Assembly: GCF_011044495.1 (NCBI RefSeq)
Contig: NZ_CP049143.1
Coordinates: forward strand, 5,890,001 to 5,954,000
Length of the DNA: 64,000 bases
Direction: 5' to 3'
DNA from: Roseimicrobium sp. ORNL1
Lineage (GTDB): Bacteria; Verrucomicrobiota; Verrucomicrobiia; Verrucomicrobiales; Verrucomicrobiaceae
Each line of letters opens with the position of its first letter. Positions within the stretch are counted from its first letter, which is position 1. This document shows, piece by piece, positions 25,459-35,596 of the stretch. The translations under genes and the position numbers were made by a program. The notes beneath the pieces were generated by a model that searched no databases, was not told the origin of the DNA, and worked only from the letters and a program-made list of their open reading frames with translations.

Positions 25459-28400
25459 CTATGCCTTCGCTGCGGCCGCCGCTTCCACTTCCATGGCTGT
25501 CGGCTCCACCTTGGGAGGACCACTGATCTTCTCGGCAAGTCCCTGCACCACCACATACAGCCACGGGATAAAGAACACCCCGATGACCGTCGCTGCCGTC
25601 ATGCCAAAACAAACTGCCGTGCCCAGGCTCTGACGGCTCGCCGCACCCGCCCCGCTGGAAATGACCAGCGGCACCACGCCGAGGATGAACGCCAGCGACG
25701 TCATGATGATCGGCCGCAGTCGCAGCTTGGCCCCTTCCAGAGCCGCCTCCTCGATACTCATCCCGCCCTCACGACGCACCTTCGCAAACTCCACGATCAA
25801 GATGGCGTTCTTCGCCGCGAGGCCAATGAGCATCACCAGGCCGATCTGCACATACACATCGTTCGTCAGCCCCCGTATCCACGCTCCCAGGAAGGCCCCA
25901 AAGACGCCAATCGGCAGTCCAAACAACACCGCAAACGGCACCGCCCAGCTCTCATACTGGGCGGCCAGCACCAGAAAGACAAAGAGCAGCGCCAGCCCCA
26001 GGATGACGGTCTGCTGCCCCGCCGCCTGCTTTTCCTGCAGGGCCGTGCCCGTCCACTCAAAGCCAAATCCATCGGGCAGGTGCTGCTCCGCCAGCTTCTC
26101 CATCGTCGCGATGACCTGTCCCGAGCTGAAGCCTGGTGAGGCAGACGCCGTAATCTCCGCTGCACGATAGACATTGAAATGCGGGAGCAGATCCGCCCCG
26201 GTTGTATACTCGACCTTCGCAAAGGTGCTGAAAGGCACCATGCTCCCATCCGCGCTGCGCACGTAGATGCTATTGATGTCATTGGGATTCATCCGGTAGG
26301 CGGGCTCCGCCTGCACCTTCACCTGGAAGCTGCGGCCAAAAAGTGTGAGATCATTCACGTACAGTCCGCCAAAGTAGGTCTGCATGGCGCCAAAGACACT
26401 GTCCAGCGGGATGCCCAGGGTCTTGATTTTGTCTCGATCAAGATCCACCGTAAGTTGCGGCACCCGGGTGCTGAAGAACGTGAATGCACGCGAGATGCCC
26501 GGTTCCTTGGACACCGCGCTGAGATAGGAGTCCGCGACAGCCTGCAGTTCCTCAGGCGTGCGCCCACTGCGATCCTGGAGCTCAAACTGCACGCCTCCCG
26601 CATTTCCCAGTCCCTGGATGGGTGGAGGTGATGTCGGGATGATCATCGCCTCGGGAATCTGACTCACCTTGGAATAGACCAACGGCACCAGCTTCGCCAC
26701 CTGCTCCGCTGGATCCTTTCGCTCATCCCAGTTCTTGAGCGAAACAATACACGCTCCCGAGTTCGAGGTGCGCGCGCCACTCAGCAGGTTCAGCCCACCA
26801 ATGGTGATGACATCGCTCACCCCCGGCGTTTCCTTGAGAATGCCCTCCACATGGCGCAACACCCGATCCGTACGCTCCTGAGATGCTCCATCCGGCAGGG
26901 TTGTCACCACGAAGATATACCCCATATCTTCATCCGGCAGGAACGACGTGGGCAGTCGTTTCAGCAATCCCACCGTGCCTGCATAGATGCCTCCCAGCAG
27001 GACCAGGGCGACCACACCATAACGGATCAGTCGGCGGCATATGCTCACATAACCTCCGGTCACCCGATCAAAGAACCGGTTGAAGGCCGCGAGCGATCTT
27101 CCCACTGGCCCCTTCGGCGGCTCCCGGTGACGCAGCAGCATCACACACAGTGCCGGCGTGAGCGTCAGCGCCACCAGCGCAGAGATCAACACCGAGGCGG
27201 ACAACGTGATCGCAAACTGCTGGTATAGCCTGCCCGTGATTCCCCCCATGAATGACACGGGAATGAACACGGAACAAAGCACCAGTGCGATCGCGATTAC
27301 AGGACCCGATACTTCGGACATCGCCCGTTCCGTGGCCTTCAGCGGACTAAGACCACGCTCAATGTGATGTTCCACCGCCTCCACCACCACAATCGCATCG
27401 TCCACCACCAGGCCAATTGCCAGCACCAGTGCAAACAGCGTCAGAGTGTTGATGGAAAATCCCAGCGGACCAAAGATGGCAAACGTCCCAATCAGCGAAA
27501 CCGGCACCGCCAGCATCGGGATCAGCGTCGCACGCCAGTTTCCCAGGAAGACAAAAACAACAATCACCACCAACACGAAGGCCTCCGCGAGCGTGTGCAT
27601 CACCTCGGAAATAGATGCCGTCACAAATTTCGTCGTATCGAAGCTCACTGCGATCTTCATTCCCGGGGGCAGCGCCTTCGCAAGGTCATCCATCCGGGCC
27701 TTGGCCGCATTCGCCGTGTCCAGCGCATTCGCCGTCGGTAGCTGGAAGATGCCAATGAGCGACGCAGGCGAGCCATTGATTCTGCCAAAGCTCGAGTAGT
27801 CCTTCCCACCGAGTTCCGTCCGCGCCACATCCCGTATGCGCACCACGGTGCCATCCTGCAACGTAATGATGACGACTTCGCCAAATTCTTCCGGTGTCAC
27901 CAGCCGCCCCTTCACATTGACGGATAATTGAAATTCCGTCCCCTCCTTGGCAGGCGGAGATCCTATCTGTCCTGCGGCAGCTTGCACGTTCTGTTCTTGC
28001 AGCGCTTGAGAGACATCATTCACCGTCAGCCCCAGCTTCGCCAGCTTGTCCGGCTCAAGCCACACACGCATCGAGTAGTCTTTCTGCGTGAAAATCTGCA
28101 CCGCGCCCACCCCCTGCACTCGCGCAAGCGAGGGTTGCAGGTTCAGAAAGGCATAGTTGTTCAGGAAGAGGTCATCATATTTTCCGTCCGGTGAGCTCAG
28201 CGCAAAAACGAGCAGCATGTCTGGCGATTGCTTCGTCACTGTGATGCCGTTCTTCGTGACATCCGCAGGCAGTCTCGGCTGCGCGCGCGCCACGCGGTTC
28301 TGCACATCCACTGCGGCATCATCAATGTTCTTCCCCACTTTGAAGGTGACCTTGATGCTGCATTGCCCGTCACTCGTGCTGCTGCTGGACATGTAGATCA

Positions 28401-28623
28401 TGTCCTCCGCCCCGTTGATCTCCTGCTCCAGCGGTGTCGTAACCGTCTCCTCCACCACTTTTGAACTCGCGCCCGGATAGGTCGCCGTGATTTGGACCGT
28501 GGGCGGCGTCATTTCCGGATACCGCGAAATCGGCAGGGATCGCAGCCCGAGGTACCCCACCAGGACAATGAGGATGGAGAGGACCATCGCGAACACACGG
28601 CGGTGAATGAAGAAGTGGGCCAT
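25459..28623 (-). CDS. RND efflux transporter, HAE1 family (AcrB-like)
   Basis: 1054 residues, the usual length for hydrophobe/amphiphile efflux pumps. Proton-relay aspartates DD are at 408-409 (AIGLVVDDAIVVVEAVE) and the partner lysine is at about 938 (LAAKNAILIVEFAK). The first helix and porter-domain start (MAHFFIHRRVFAMVLSILIV, SRYPEMTPPTVQI) match AcrB. It uses the proton gradient to expel drugs, bile-like compounds or solvents from the inner membrane and periplasm through a periplasmic adaptor. The adaptor gene is upstream by 18 bases in the same operon, but no TolC-like outer-membrane channel is next to it, so a channel must be encoded elsewhere. Substrates are not predictable. Confidence 0.95.
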   Translation of the reverse strand: MAHFFIHRRVFAMVLSILIVLVGYLGLRSLPISRYPEMTPPTVQITATYPGASSKVVEETVTTPLEQEINGAEDMIYMSSSSTSDGQCSIKVTFKVGKNIDDAAVDVQNRVARAQPRLPADVTKNGITVTKQSPDMLLVFALSSPDGKYDDLFLNNYAFLNLQPSLARVQGVGAVQIFTQKDYSMRVWLEPDKLAKLGLTVNDVSQALQEQNVQAAAGQIGSPPAKEGTEFQLSVNVKGRLVTPEEFGEVVIITLQDGTVVRIRDVARTELGGKDYSSFGRINGSPASLIGIFQLPTANALDTANAAKARMDDLAKALPPGMKIAVSFDTTKFVTASISEVMHTLAEAFVLVVIVVFVFLGNWRATLIPMLAVPVSLIGTFAIFGPLGFSINTLTLFALVLAIGLVVDDAIVVVEAVEHHIERGLSPLKATERAMSEVSGPVIAIALVLCSVFIPVSFMGGITGRLYQQFAITLSASVLISALVALTLTPALCVMLLRHREPPKGPVGRSLAAFNRFFDRVTGGYVSICRRLIRYGVVALVLLGGIYAGTVGLLKRLPTSFLPDEDMGYIFVVTTLPDGASQERTDRVLRHVEGILKETPGVSDVITIGGLNLLSGARTSNSGACIVSLKNWDERKDPAEQVAKLVPLVYSKVSQIPEAMIIPTSPPPIQGLGNAGGVQFELQDRSGRTPEELQAVADSYLSAVSKEPGISRAFTFFSTRVPQLTVDLDRDKIKTLGIPLDSVFGAMQTYFGGLYVNDLTLFGRSFQVKVQAEPAYRMNPNDINSIYVRSADGSMVPFSTFAKVEYTTGADLLPHFNVYRAAEITASASPGFSSGQVIATMEKLAEQHLPDGFGFEWTGTALQEKQAAGQQTVILGLALLFVFLVLAAQYESWAVPFAVLFGLPIGVFGAFLGAWIRGLTNDVYVQIGLVMLIGLAAKNAILIVEFAKVRREGGMSIEEAALEGAKLRLRPIIMTSLAFILGVVPLVISSGAGAASRQSLGTAVCFGMTAATVIGVFFIPWLYVVVQGLAEKISGPPKVEPTAMEVEAAAAAKA

Positions 28624-28641
28624 GGCTGGTGCGGTGAGGGA

Positions 28642-29844
28642 TTACTTGGCCGCAGGAGCCTTGGCATCAGCCTCAGGCCTGGCTTCCTTGTCTTTCACTG
28701 GCTCTTCCGTGGAGGCCCTCTCCTTTGGATTCACCACCATGTCCGGCCGCACCTTCTGCAGCCCTTCCACGATGACACGCTCCCCCTCCTTCAACCCCTC
28801 GGACACCACATAAAGATCCTCATACCGATCCGTCGTGGTAATGGGCCGTTGCTCCACCTTGTTCCCCTCGCCTACCACGAATACGAACTTCATGCTCTGC
28901 ACCGTCACCATCGCACGCTGCGGCATCAATATCGCACCCGGGCGCTCTTCGGGACGTGCTCGCACCCGGGCGAACTGCCCCGGTCTCAGCAGTCCGTCCT
29001 TGTTGGGGAAGGTCACCACGACTTTCAGTGTGCCTGCGCGCGCATCCAACGCACGGTCCGCAAAGTCAAACCTCCCCATGTGTGGGTACACCGAACCATC
29101 CCCCAGGATGAGTTGGAACTGCATCGCCTCGCTGTGTCGTTCCCTCGCCTCGTCATCTCCCAGAAACCGCTTCTGGAAACGAAGAAAATTCGGTTCCGGC
29201 ACATGGAATACCGTGCGCATGGGATCCACGGTGGACACGGTGGCCAGCAGCGCGGAGGTGCCTGTACTCCCCACGTAGTTCCCCACGTCCACCATTCGCT
29301 CACCGATCATCCCGTCGAACGGCGCATTCATCCGCGTGTAGCTCAAGTCCAGCTCGGCCTTTTGGAGCGATGCTCTTGCGCCCAGCACGTCCGCTTCTGC
29401 CACCTTGGCCGTGGAGATCGCATTATCCAGATCCTGTTGCGAAATGGCGCTCTGCCTGACCAGTGGCCGCAATCGTTCCACATCCGCATTGGCTCGCGAA
29501 AGGGTGGCTTCCGTCTTGCTCACATTGGCCTTGGCTTCATCAACGATTGCCTGAAACGGCTTGGGATCGATTTCAAACAGGAGCTGTCCTTCTTTCACAT
29601 GCCCCCCCTCGCGGAACGGGGCTTGCGTCAGAAAGCCCGCCACTCGCGCCCGGATTTCCACCGTCTGGAAGGCCTCGGTCTGCGCCACGTTGTCCACATA
29701 GATGGGCACGTCCTTCTTGATCACAGTGGCCACCACCACGGCAGGTGGCGGCGGTGCGGGAGGACCCGCCGACCCTTTCTCACCGCACCCGGCAAGACTC
29801 AGAGTACCCAGAGTGGCCAACAGTGCGGAGGAGATCGCTTTCAT
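28642..29844 (-). CDS. RND periplasmic adaptor lipoprotein (AcrA/MexA-like)
   Basis: 400 residues from the ATG at 29844. The signal peptide ends in the lipobox LSLAGC, so it is probably lipid-anchored. A proline-rich linker precedes a biotinyl-lipoyl/barrel-sandwich region (VEIRARVAGFLTQAPFREGGHVKEGQLLFEIDP), a coiled-coil hairpin (around residues 95-170) and the beta-barrel and membrane-proximal domains (GLRPGQFARVRA, VVSEGLKEGERVIVEGLQKVRPDMVV). A Lys/Glu/Ala-rich tail ends the protein. It pairs with the RND gene 18 bases downstream, bridging it to an unseen outer-membrane channel. Longer starts upstream would not begin at the signal. Confidence 0.93.
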   Translation of the reverse strand: MKAISSALLATLGTLSLAGCGEKGSAGPPAPPPPAVVVATVIKKDVPIYVDNVAQTEAFQTVEIRARVAGFLTQAPFREGGHVKEGQLLFEIDPKPFQAIVDEAKANVSKTEATLSRANADVERLRPLVRQSAISQQDLDNAISTAKVAEADVLGARASLQKAELDLSYTRMNAPFDGMIGERMVDVGNYVGSTGTSALLATVSTVDPMRTVFHVPEPNFLRFQKRFLGDDEARERHSEAMQFQLILGDGSVYPHMGRFDFADRALDARAGTLKVVVTFPNKDGLLRPGQFARVRARPEERPGAILMPQRAMVTVQSMKFVFVVGEGNKVEQRPITTTDRYEDLYVVSEGLKEGERVIVEGLQKVRPDMVVNPKERASTEEPVKDKEARPEADAKAPAAK

Positions 29845-30147
29845 GGGTTTGTTGATTTGAACTCTGCCCCTGAGCCCGGCCAAATGGCGAACTCGTTCTT
29901 TCCTTCGAGTGCCATCCCAAGATTGCGCGTGGCAATTCGATGGCTACCCCAAACAGGAGAACCGTTTCCCCGCGCCCTAAGCTACAGGGAGACCCTGGTG
30001 AAAGATGCTGGTATAATCCGGCTCTCACGCAATCCTCTCCTGCCATGTTGCAGGTTTCCCGTCAGATTTACAAGCTTCTTCGGGTAAAACGCACGCCTTC
30101 ATGCGACTGGGTGGTTCCCAGCCGCAGTTCCGTCACATGCCAAGCCT
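29845..30147. other. 303-bp intergenic region
   Basis: It lies between the adaptor gene start and the end of the DUF1501 gene, both on the minus strand, so it should carry the efflux promoter and the end of the preceding operon. A TATAAT hexamer at about 30011-30016 reads on the plus strand, where no gene follows. No intrinsic terminator or RNA gene is seen. Confidence 0.4.
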
Positions 30148-31581
30148 CTACGCTAAAAGTCCTTTCGCCACCTCACCGCTCACATTGGTGAGCCGGAAGT
30201 TCCTTCCGGCATAGTTGAAGGTCAGTTTGGTGTGATCAAGCCCCAGAAGATGCAGGAGGGTCGCATGCCAGTCGTGGATGTGCATCGGGTTCACCTCGGC
30301 CTTGTACCCGATTTCATCCGTGGCCCCGTAGTTCATACCGCCCTTCACCCCACCACCGGCCATCCAGATGGAGTACCCCTTGTTGTTGTGATCCCGCCCG
30401 TCAGTTGCCTGGGCATAGGGAGTGCGGCCAAACTCGCCTGCCCACACCACGAGTGTATCCTTCAGCATACCTCGCTGCTTCAGATCCGTAAGCAGTGCCG
30501 CGATGGGCCGGTCCGTCGCCTCACAAGCCTTCGCCAGGTTGTCTTTGAGCAACGCATGGTGATCCCAGTTCGCTGGCGCAGCGATCTCGATGAAGCGCAC
30601 CCCAGCCTCTGCGAGCCGCCGTGCCAGCAGGCACTGCCGTGCGAACTGGTCCTTCCCTTCGCCAATGCCGTACAGCTTGCGGACGCTCTCCGGTTCATCG
30701 CGAATCTCCAGCACCCCCGGCACCTCCGACTGCATGCGAAAGGCCAGCTCAAAGGACTCAATCGCCCCCTCGATCTCCGGCTGCCATTGCTCCTGCTCCA
30801 GCTTGTGCTGGTTCAGGCTGCGGATAAGATCGATCTGCGCCCGCTGGGTAGATGAGGAAAGCTTGCCATTCGCGATGTTCTTCATCGGTGGCCCCGGTGT
30901 ATCATCACGCTTCAGGAATGCAGCATACAAATCAGGAAGCTGACTGCCACCAATGCGCGTACCCTGACAGATCGCAGGCAGGAAGGCGCTGCCGTAGTTC
31001 AGGGCGCCGCCATTATCCGCCGGCGGATTCAGCGTAATGAAACCCGGGAGGTTGTCATTCTCACTGCCCAGACCATACAAGGTCCACGCCCCCAGCGACG
31101 GTCTCACAAATTGGAAACTGCCTGTATGCATCTGCGCAAACGCCTGTGCATGATTCGGCAGGTCCGTGTGCATGGAGTTGATGATGCACAGATCATCCGC
31201 ATGCTTCGCAAGGTGAGGATAACGATCCGTGATCCACAGACCCGAGCTCCCATGCTGCGAAAAGGGGTGCGCCGGACCGAGCAGCTTCGCTCCCGCAGAG
31301 TCGCGGCCCAGCGTGGCGGACTTGCCGCTGCTCTTGATGAGGTTGGGCTTGTAGTCGAAGAGGTCCACATGCGAGGGACCTCCGCGCATCGTGAGGAAGA
31401 TGACCCGCTTCGCCCTTGCTGGGAAATGTGGTGCCTTCGAGACCAACGCATCTCCTCCTTTCGCTGCTGCCGTTTGTGCGAGTGCAGCAAACGCCATATA
31501 TCCGATGCCCGAGGACACCGTCATCAAGGCCTCGCGGCGTGAAACCAGGCGACGCGGAAATGCAGAAGCGGTCGTTTGCAT
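30148..31581 (-). CDS. DUF1501 family protein (sulfatase-like, secreted)
   Basis: 477 residues. The N-terminus RRLVSRREALMTVSSGIGYMAF carries a twin-arginine-like RR and a hydrophobic stretch. The family start IFLTMRGGPSHVDLFDYKP, the central MHTDLPNHAQAF and the block VVWAGEFGRTPYAQATDGRDHNNKGYSIWMAGGGVKGG are the DUF1501 hallmarks, related to alkaline phosphatase and sulfatase folds. In Planctomycetes and Verrucomicrobia such genes nearly always follow a DUF1549/DUF1553 gene, as here, 31 bases downstream of it. The biochemical role of the pair is not established. It is the last gene of the ECF operon. Confidence 0.92.
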   Translation of the reverse strand: MQTTASAFPRRLVSRREALMTVSSGIGYMAFAALAQTAAAKGGDALVSKAPHFPARAKRVIFLTMRGGPSHVDLFDYKPNLIKSSGKSATLGRDSAGAKLLGPAHPFSQHGSSGLWITDRYPHLAKHADDLCIINSMHTDLPNHAQAFAQMHTGSFQFVRPSLGAWTLYGLGSENDNLPGFITLNPPADNGGALNYGSAFLPAICQGTRIGGSQLPDLYAAFLKRDDTPGPPMKNIANGKLSSSTQRAQIDLIRSLNQHKLEQEQWQPEIEGAIESFELAFRMQSEVPGVLEIRDEPESVRKLYGIGEGKDQFARQCLLARRLAEAGVRFIEIAAPANWDHHALLKDNLAKACEATDRPIAALLTDLKQRGMLKDTLVVWAGEFGRTPYAQATDGRDHNNKGYSIWMAGGGVKGGMNYGATDEIGYKAEVNPMHIHDWHATLLHLLGLDHTKLTFNYAGRNFRLTNVSGEVAKGLLA

Positions 31582-31612
31582 GGCAGTAGGGCAGTTGAAT
31601 TAAAGGGTGAAG

Positions 31613-34105
31613 CTAGTCAGCGTTGCGGAACTCCGCTGTGGCCAGCAGCGCCTGGCAATAACTGGCTAGCAAGGCATCTTCCCGAGGGGCCTCGGATGAA
31701 GTTCCCGCAGTCTCAAAATAGTACTTCGCGAGCTCCGTCTCCTTCGCATCCGGCACACGATTGAAGCAGAGCAGGAACGCCTCGCGTATGCGCCCCTCCG
31801 TCGTCTTCTGCGACGTCGCCACCCGGGTGGCCAGCGCCGCCGCCTGTTCCTGCACAAAAGCTCCGTTCAGCAGATACAGTGCCTGCAGTGGCACATTGGT
31901 CACGCTGCGGTCACCAATCACCAGGCTGGGCTCCGCTGCGTCGAAGAGTTCCATCGCGTCCGGCAGCGCATCGCGTAGTACCGGGAGATACACCGAGCGT
32001 CGGCGTGAGCCATCCAGATCCTCGGGTATCTTCTTGTTGAAGCCGATGAGCGACACCGAGTGATTGTCGAGTTCCGCGACCAGTGAACCTGCGCGAGGTG
32101 AAGGATCCAGCAAGCCGGACACCACCAGCATGGAGTCGCGAATCACTTCTGCATCCAGCCGCTTCTTGCTGACACGCCACAGGAGGCGGTTCTCCGGATC
32201 CTTGTGGAAGCAGTCGTCCCGATACGTGGACGCCTGCCGGTAGGTGCGCGACAACGCAATCTCACGAATCAGCGCCTTCACCGACCAGCCGCCCTCAGCG
32301 AATTTCACCGCCAGCGAATCCAGCAGCTCCCGGTGACTCGGACGCTCGCCGCTGAAGCCGAAGTTATCCGTAGTCTTCACAAGCCCCGCTCCCAGCAGGT
32401 GGCGCCACACACGATTCACCATTACTCGCGAGGTGAGCGGATGCTCGGGGCTCGTAAGCCATTGCGCAAACTCCAGCCGACCGCTCGACCTCTTATCAGG
32501 GGCTGATACGCCACGAATCTCCATCACTTTGGGGAAGCCACGTTTCACGGTCTTGCCTGGGTGCGCGATTTCACCGCGCTCCAACAACGCGGCATCCTCA
32601 ACCTGGCCTGCATCCTCCACGCCCATGCAGAGTGGCAGCGCACGCCCCTGATCATCCACCGTGGCCAGCCGCCCCTCCATGCCACCGCTTTGCCAGTAGA
32701 TGCGAATCGCATTGGTCAGGAGTTTGTTGAATTCACCACTGAGGTCCTTGCCCTCCAGCTTGGCCTTCGTCACATAGACCTCCTGCTCCTTGCCCTCCTT
32801 GGTGAGCTGCGCGAGGTCGGCCTTCAGCTTTGCCACCTCCTGAGGGGTGCCAGCTTTGTTGGGGATGAGTTGTCCCGGCAGATCCGGCAGGCGAATCAGG
32901 GTGCCGCCATTGTTGTTCTCGGAATCAATCCACGTGCCGTAGTGCGTCTTGGTGCTCTTGAAGACACCTGCGAGCGCATAGTAGTCCTCCATGCTGAAAG
33001 GCTCCGTCTTGTGGTCATGACAACGTGCGCACGCCACCGAACTGGCCATGATCGCACGAGTCGCCGTGTCGAGTTGTTCATCCGCGAGATCCGCGGCAAA
33101 CTGCGCCTTGCTCATTTCATTCAGTCCCTTCGCGCCGAACGCAAGGAACCCCGTGGCAATCTGCAGACGCGCGCGCTCCGCATCATCTTTGGCAGGCAGC
33201 AGGTCACCGGCCATCTGTTCCGTGACGAAGCGGTCGAAGGGTTTGTCTTCATTCACCGCACAGATCACATAGTCGCGGTACCGCCACGCGTGGGGAAAGG
33301 TGATGTTCGATTCGCGACCGTTCGACTCGGCGAAACGCGCCACATCCAGCCAGTGCTTGCCCCATCGTTCGCCGAAGCGCGGACTCGCCAGCAGACGGTC
33401 TACGGTCTCACCAAGCAGCTTCTCCCGCTCCTGTCCTCCCTTCTTCCACGCCTCCACAAACGTCTGCGCCTCTTCCGGCGCCGGAGGCAGGCCAATCAAA
33501 TCAAAGTGCAATCTCCGCAGCAGCACGATCGGATCCGCATCCGGCGAAGGTGTCATGCCTTCCGCTTCTAGTTTTGCCAAAACAAAACGGTCAAGATCTC
33601 GAATGGCCCAATCGGCCTTCTTTGTCTTGGGAAACTCCGCCACCACCGGCTTCTGGTAAGCCCAAAACTTCCTTCCTTCCTCGATGGACACCGGCGGCAT
33701 GGCAGCCGTCTTCGCAGCGACTTCGCGTGGATCGGTGGCACCATTCTTTACCCATGATTCCAGATCCGCGATGACTCGATCACTCAGCTTTGGTTTCTTG
33801 GGCGGCATCTCGAGATCGGGATCCGCATGCTTCACCGCTGTTAGGAGCAAACTCTTGGCCGTGTCCCCCGGCACCACCGCAGGTCCAGTCTCACCGCCGC
33901 TGCGAATGCCATGCTTGGTATCCAGTAGCAATCCGCCTTTTGATTTACCTGATTCCGCGGAGTGGCACTCATAGCAGTGCTCCACCAGCACAGGCCGGAT
34001 CCTTGATTCAAAGAAGGCGACGGACGCCGCATCCTCCGCGCGTGCGTGGCATGCCACGGCAACCACCGTGACAACGATCACAGGAAGCGTTCCGATGGAT
34101 TTCAT
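31613..34105 (-). CDS. PSCyt1-DUF1549-DUF1553 cytochrome-type secreted protein
   Basis: 830 residues from the ATG at 34105, overlapping the stop of the lipoprotein gene as ATGA. Signal peptide MKSIGTLPVIVVTVVAVACHARAE; then a planctomycete cytochrome domain with heme motif CYECH at 44-48, followed by DUF1549 (QKPVVAEFPKTKKADWAIRDLDRFVLAKLE) with a second CxxCH-like motif in ACARCHDHK, and DUF1553 (SPEHPLTSRVMVNRVWRHLLGAGLVKTTDNFG). Covalent heme is expected, in the periplasm. The family is abundant in Planctomycetes and Verrucomicrobia but its reaction is unknown; polysaccharide breakdown has been suggested. The DUF1501 partner follows. Confidence 0.93.
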   Translation of the reverse strand: MKSIGTLPVIVVTVVAVACHARAEDAASVAFFESRIRPVLVEHCYECHSAESGKSKGGLLLDTKHGIRSGGETGPAVVPGDTAKSLLLTAVKHADPDLEMPPKKPKLSDRVIADLESWVKNGATDPREVAAKTAAMPPVSIEEGRKFWAYQKPVVAEFPKTKKADWAIRDLDRFVLAKLEAEGMTPSPDADPIVLLRRLHFDLIGLPPAPEEAQTFVEAWKKGGQEREKLLGETVDRLLASPRFGERWGKHWLDVARFAESNGRESNITFPHAWRYRDYVICAVNEDKPFDRFVTEQMAGDLLPAKDDAERARLQIATGFLAFGAKGLNEMSKAQFAADLADEQLDTATRAIMASSVACARCHDHKTEPFSMEDYYALAGVFKSTKTHYGTWIDSENNNGGTLIRLPDLPGQLIPNKAGTPQEVAKLKADLAQLTKEGKEQEVYVTKAKLEGKDLSGEFNKLLTNAIRIYWQSGGMEGRLATVDDQGRALPLCMGVEDAGQVEDAALLERGEIAHPGKTVKRGFPKVMEIRGVSAPDKRSSGRLEFAQWLTSPEHPLTSRVMVNRVWRHLLGAGLVKTTDNFGFSGERPSHRELLDSLAVKFAEGGWSVKALIREIALSRTYRQASTYRDDCFHKDPENRLLWRVSKKRLDAEVIRDSMLVVSGLLDPSPRAGSLVAELDNHSVSLIGFNKKIPEDLDGSRRRSVYLPVLRDALPDAMELFDAAEPSLVIGDRSVTNVPLQALYLLNGAFVQEQAAALATRVATSQKTTEGRIREAFLLCFNRVPDAKETELAKYYFETAGTSSEAPREDALLASYCQALLATAEFRNAD

Positions 34106-35574
34106 GGTGTTTTCTCCGCTGGCTGTTCCTTCTTCTTCTCCTCCAGCCACTTCTTGGTAGCCTCCGCTGGCCAGGTGTCACTGATGCTGCGCACACCTTC
34201 GCCCTGCTTCCAGAGCATCCACTTCGGGGCACCATCCTTCAGCGCGGCAAAAGTCAGCTCAGTCGCGGACTTCCACGACGGCATGGTCCGGCACTGCCAG
34301 TCCGGGTGCACGGGTGAAATGATTTCCGTCTTGCCGCTATCGATCTCCACCACCGCCACGGCATCAGTATCGCTTTCCACCACCGCCACCTTCCTGCCGT
34401 CCGGTGAAGCAGTAAACCAGCCGAGATTCGCGGGAAGATCTCCCGGTGCTGTGGGCACGGGGGTCAGGGTCTTGCCATCCGCAGTCACGGTGAAAAGCTG
34501 CAGCGCCACTTCCAAGCCCTCTCCCTTTGCAGGAAAGCTCACCGGCTGACTCGCGAAGAGGACGCGACCATCTGGCAGCGCGACGACACGTGGCGAAGTG
34601 GGCATGAGTGCCAGAGCGAGATTGACGGAGCCCTGCAGTTCATCCGGATTCTTCTCCTCCCCGGTGCGTTCCGATCTCAACGAACCGTCCGACTTGGTCA
34701 CCTCAATGCGCTGGATACGCTGGAGCATGTTGTTCTCCTTGCTCATCACGGGCGCGGTGTACACCAGTGCTCGTCCATCCGTGGTCCAGTCAAATGCACC
34801 AGAGGTTTCATGCGCCACATCAAGACGAGCGCTGCCATCAAGCATGGCGACCACCAACTTCGCGGATTCGCCCTCCGGCTCGATGTGATGGAATGCGACC
34901 AACTTTCCAAGGGGTGAAACCTTGGGCTGGATCAACCCGCGCAGGCTGCGAGCCAGTGAGCGCGGCTCACCCTCCACCTTGCCATCCTTGATCTTCACCA
35001 CAGAGATCTCGTGCACGGAGAATTCCACCTTCTCATCGCGCAATCCATCCACCACTTCCTTGCCCTTGGGGCTCTTCAGCAGTTCAGCTTCGAGCGCATC
35101 ACGCTGAGTGGCGTGAGCCAGGAAAATCGCGGCGCCCAGCAATTCCTTGTTTTTGATCGGCAACCAGTCGGTCACACTGCTGCTGCTGTCGCCATCGGCT
35201 TCCTGCGCGTGTGCCGCATTCCATGCAGCCACAATCAAAGGAATGCTTCTCGCCAGCCTTTCCACCTCACTTGCTTCATCTGCCGGGAGCTTTGCCTTCG
35301 CGGCCTCCCACGTCGAAAAGCTGAGCACACGATTCGTCACAAACCCGCTGCCATCCGGTAGCCAGCTCATCTGACTGTCTGGGTCGTCTCCCTTGCCGAC
35401 ATCAAGAGCCAGCTTCACCGGCGCCGAGCCATCGGATTTGGCCAGGTGCAGTCCGTCCCCAAGCGTCACCAGGGCCTGGCTGCCATCCGGCGACCACCAA
35501 ATGCGCTCCTTGGGCAGGCACCCGGCAAGAGCCAGCGCCATCAAAGCGCCCATCATGGAAAATAGTTTTTTCAT
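34102..35574 (-). CDS. Beta-propeller-like lipoprotein of the ECF operon
   Basis: 490 residues from the ATG at 35574 (MKKLFSMMG). The signal peptide ends in the lipobox LALAGC. The mature part has WD40/TolB-like repeats with SPDG-type turns: WWSPDGSQALV, SWLPDGSGFV, VSPLGKLVAF, FTASPDGRKVAVVE. A helical stretch of about 110 residues interrupts the blades. No enzymatic motif is seen; the propeller may bind a ligand or protein. Its place between the anti-sigma gene and the DUF1549 gene, with overlap to the latter, suggests a shared role, perhaps as sensor or assembly factor, but this is inference. The C-terminus is Lys/Glu-rich. Confidence 0.8.
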   Translation of the reverse strand: MKKLFSMMGALMALALAGCLPKERIWWSPDGSQALVTLGDGLHLAKSDGSAPVKLALDVGKGDDPDSQMSWLPDGSGFVTNRVLSFSTWEAAKAKLPADEASEVERLARSIPLIVAAWNAAHAQEADGDSSSSVTDWLPIKNKELLGAAIFLAHATQRDALEAELLKSPKGKEVVDGLRDEKVEFSVHEISVVKIKDGKVEGEPRSLARSLRGLIQPKVSPLGKLVAFHHIEPEGESAKLVVAMLDGSARLDVAHETSGAFDWTTDGRALVYTAPVMSKENNMLQRIQRIEVTKSDGSLRSERTGEEKNPDELQGSVNLALALMPTSPRVVALPDGRVLFASQPVSFPAKGEGLEVALQLFTVTADGKTLTPVPTAPGDLPANLGWFTASPDGRKVAVVESDTDAVAVVEIDSGKTEIISPVHPDWQCRTMPSWKSATELTFAALKDGAPKWMLWKQGEGVRSISDTWPAEATKKWLEEKKKEQPAEKTP

Positions 35575-35596
35575 GGAATAACAAATCAATGAAACG

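Noticed and set aside
30008-30020. A TATAAT box on the plus strand
   Set aside because: No plus-strand gene follows and no -35 element fits upstream, so it is likely chance.
28492-30087. A 531-codon plus-strand frame over the RND operon
   Set aside because: It overlaps two confident minus-strand genes and the His/Arg-rich translation looks like an antisense artefact.
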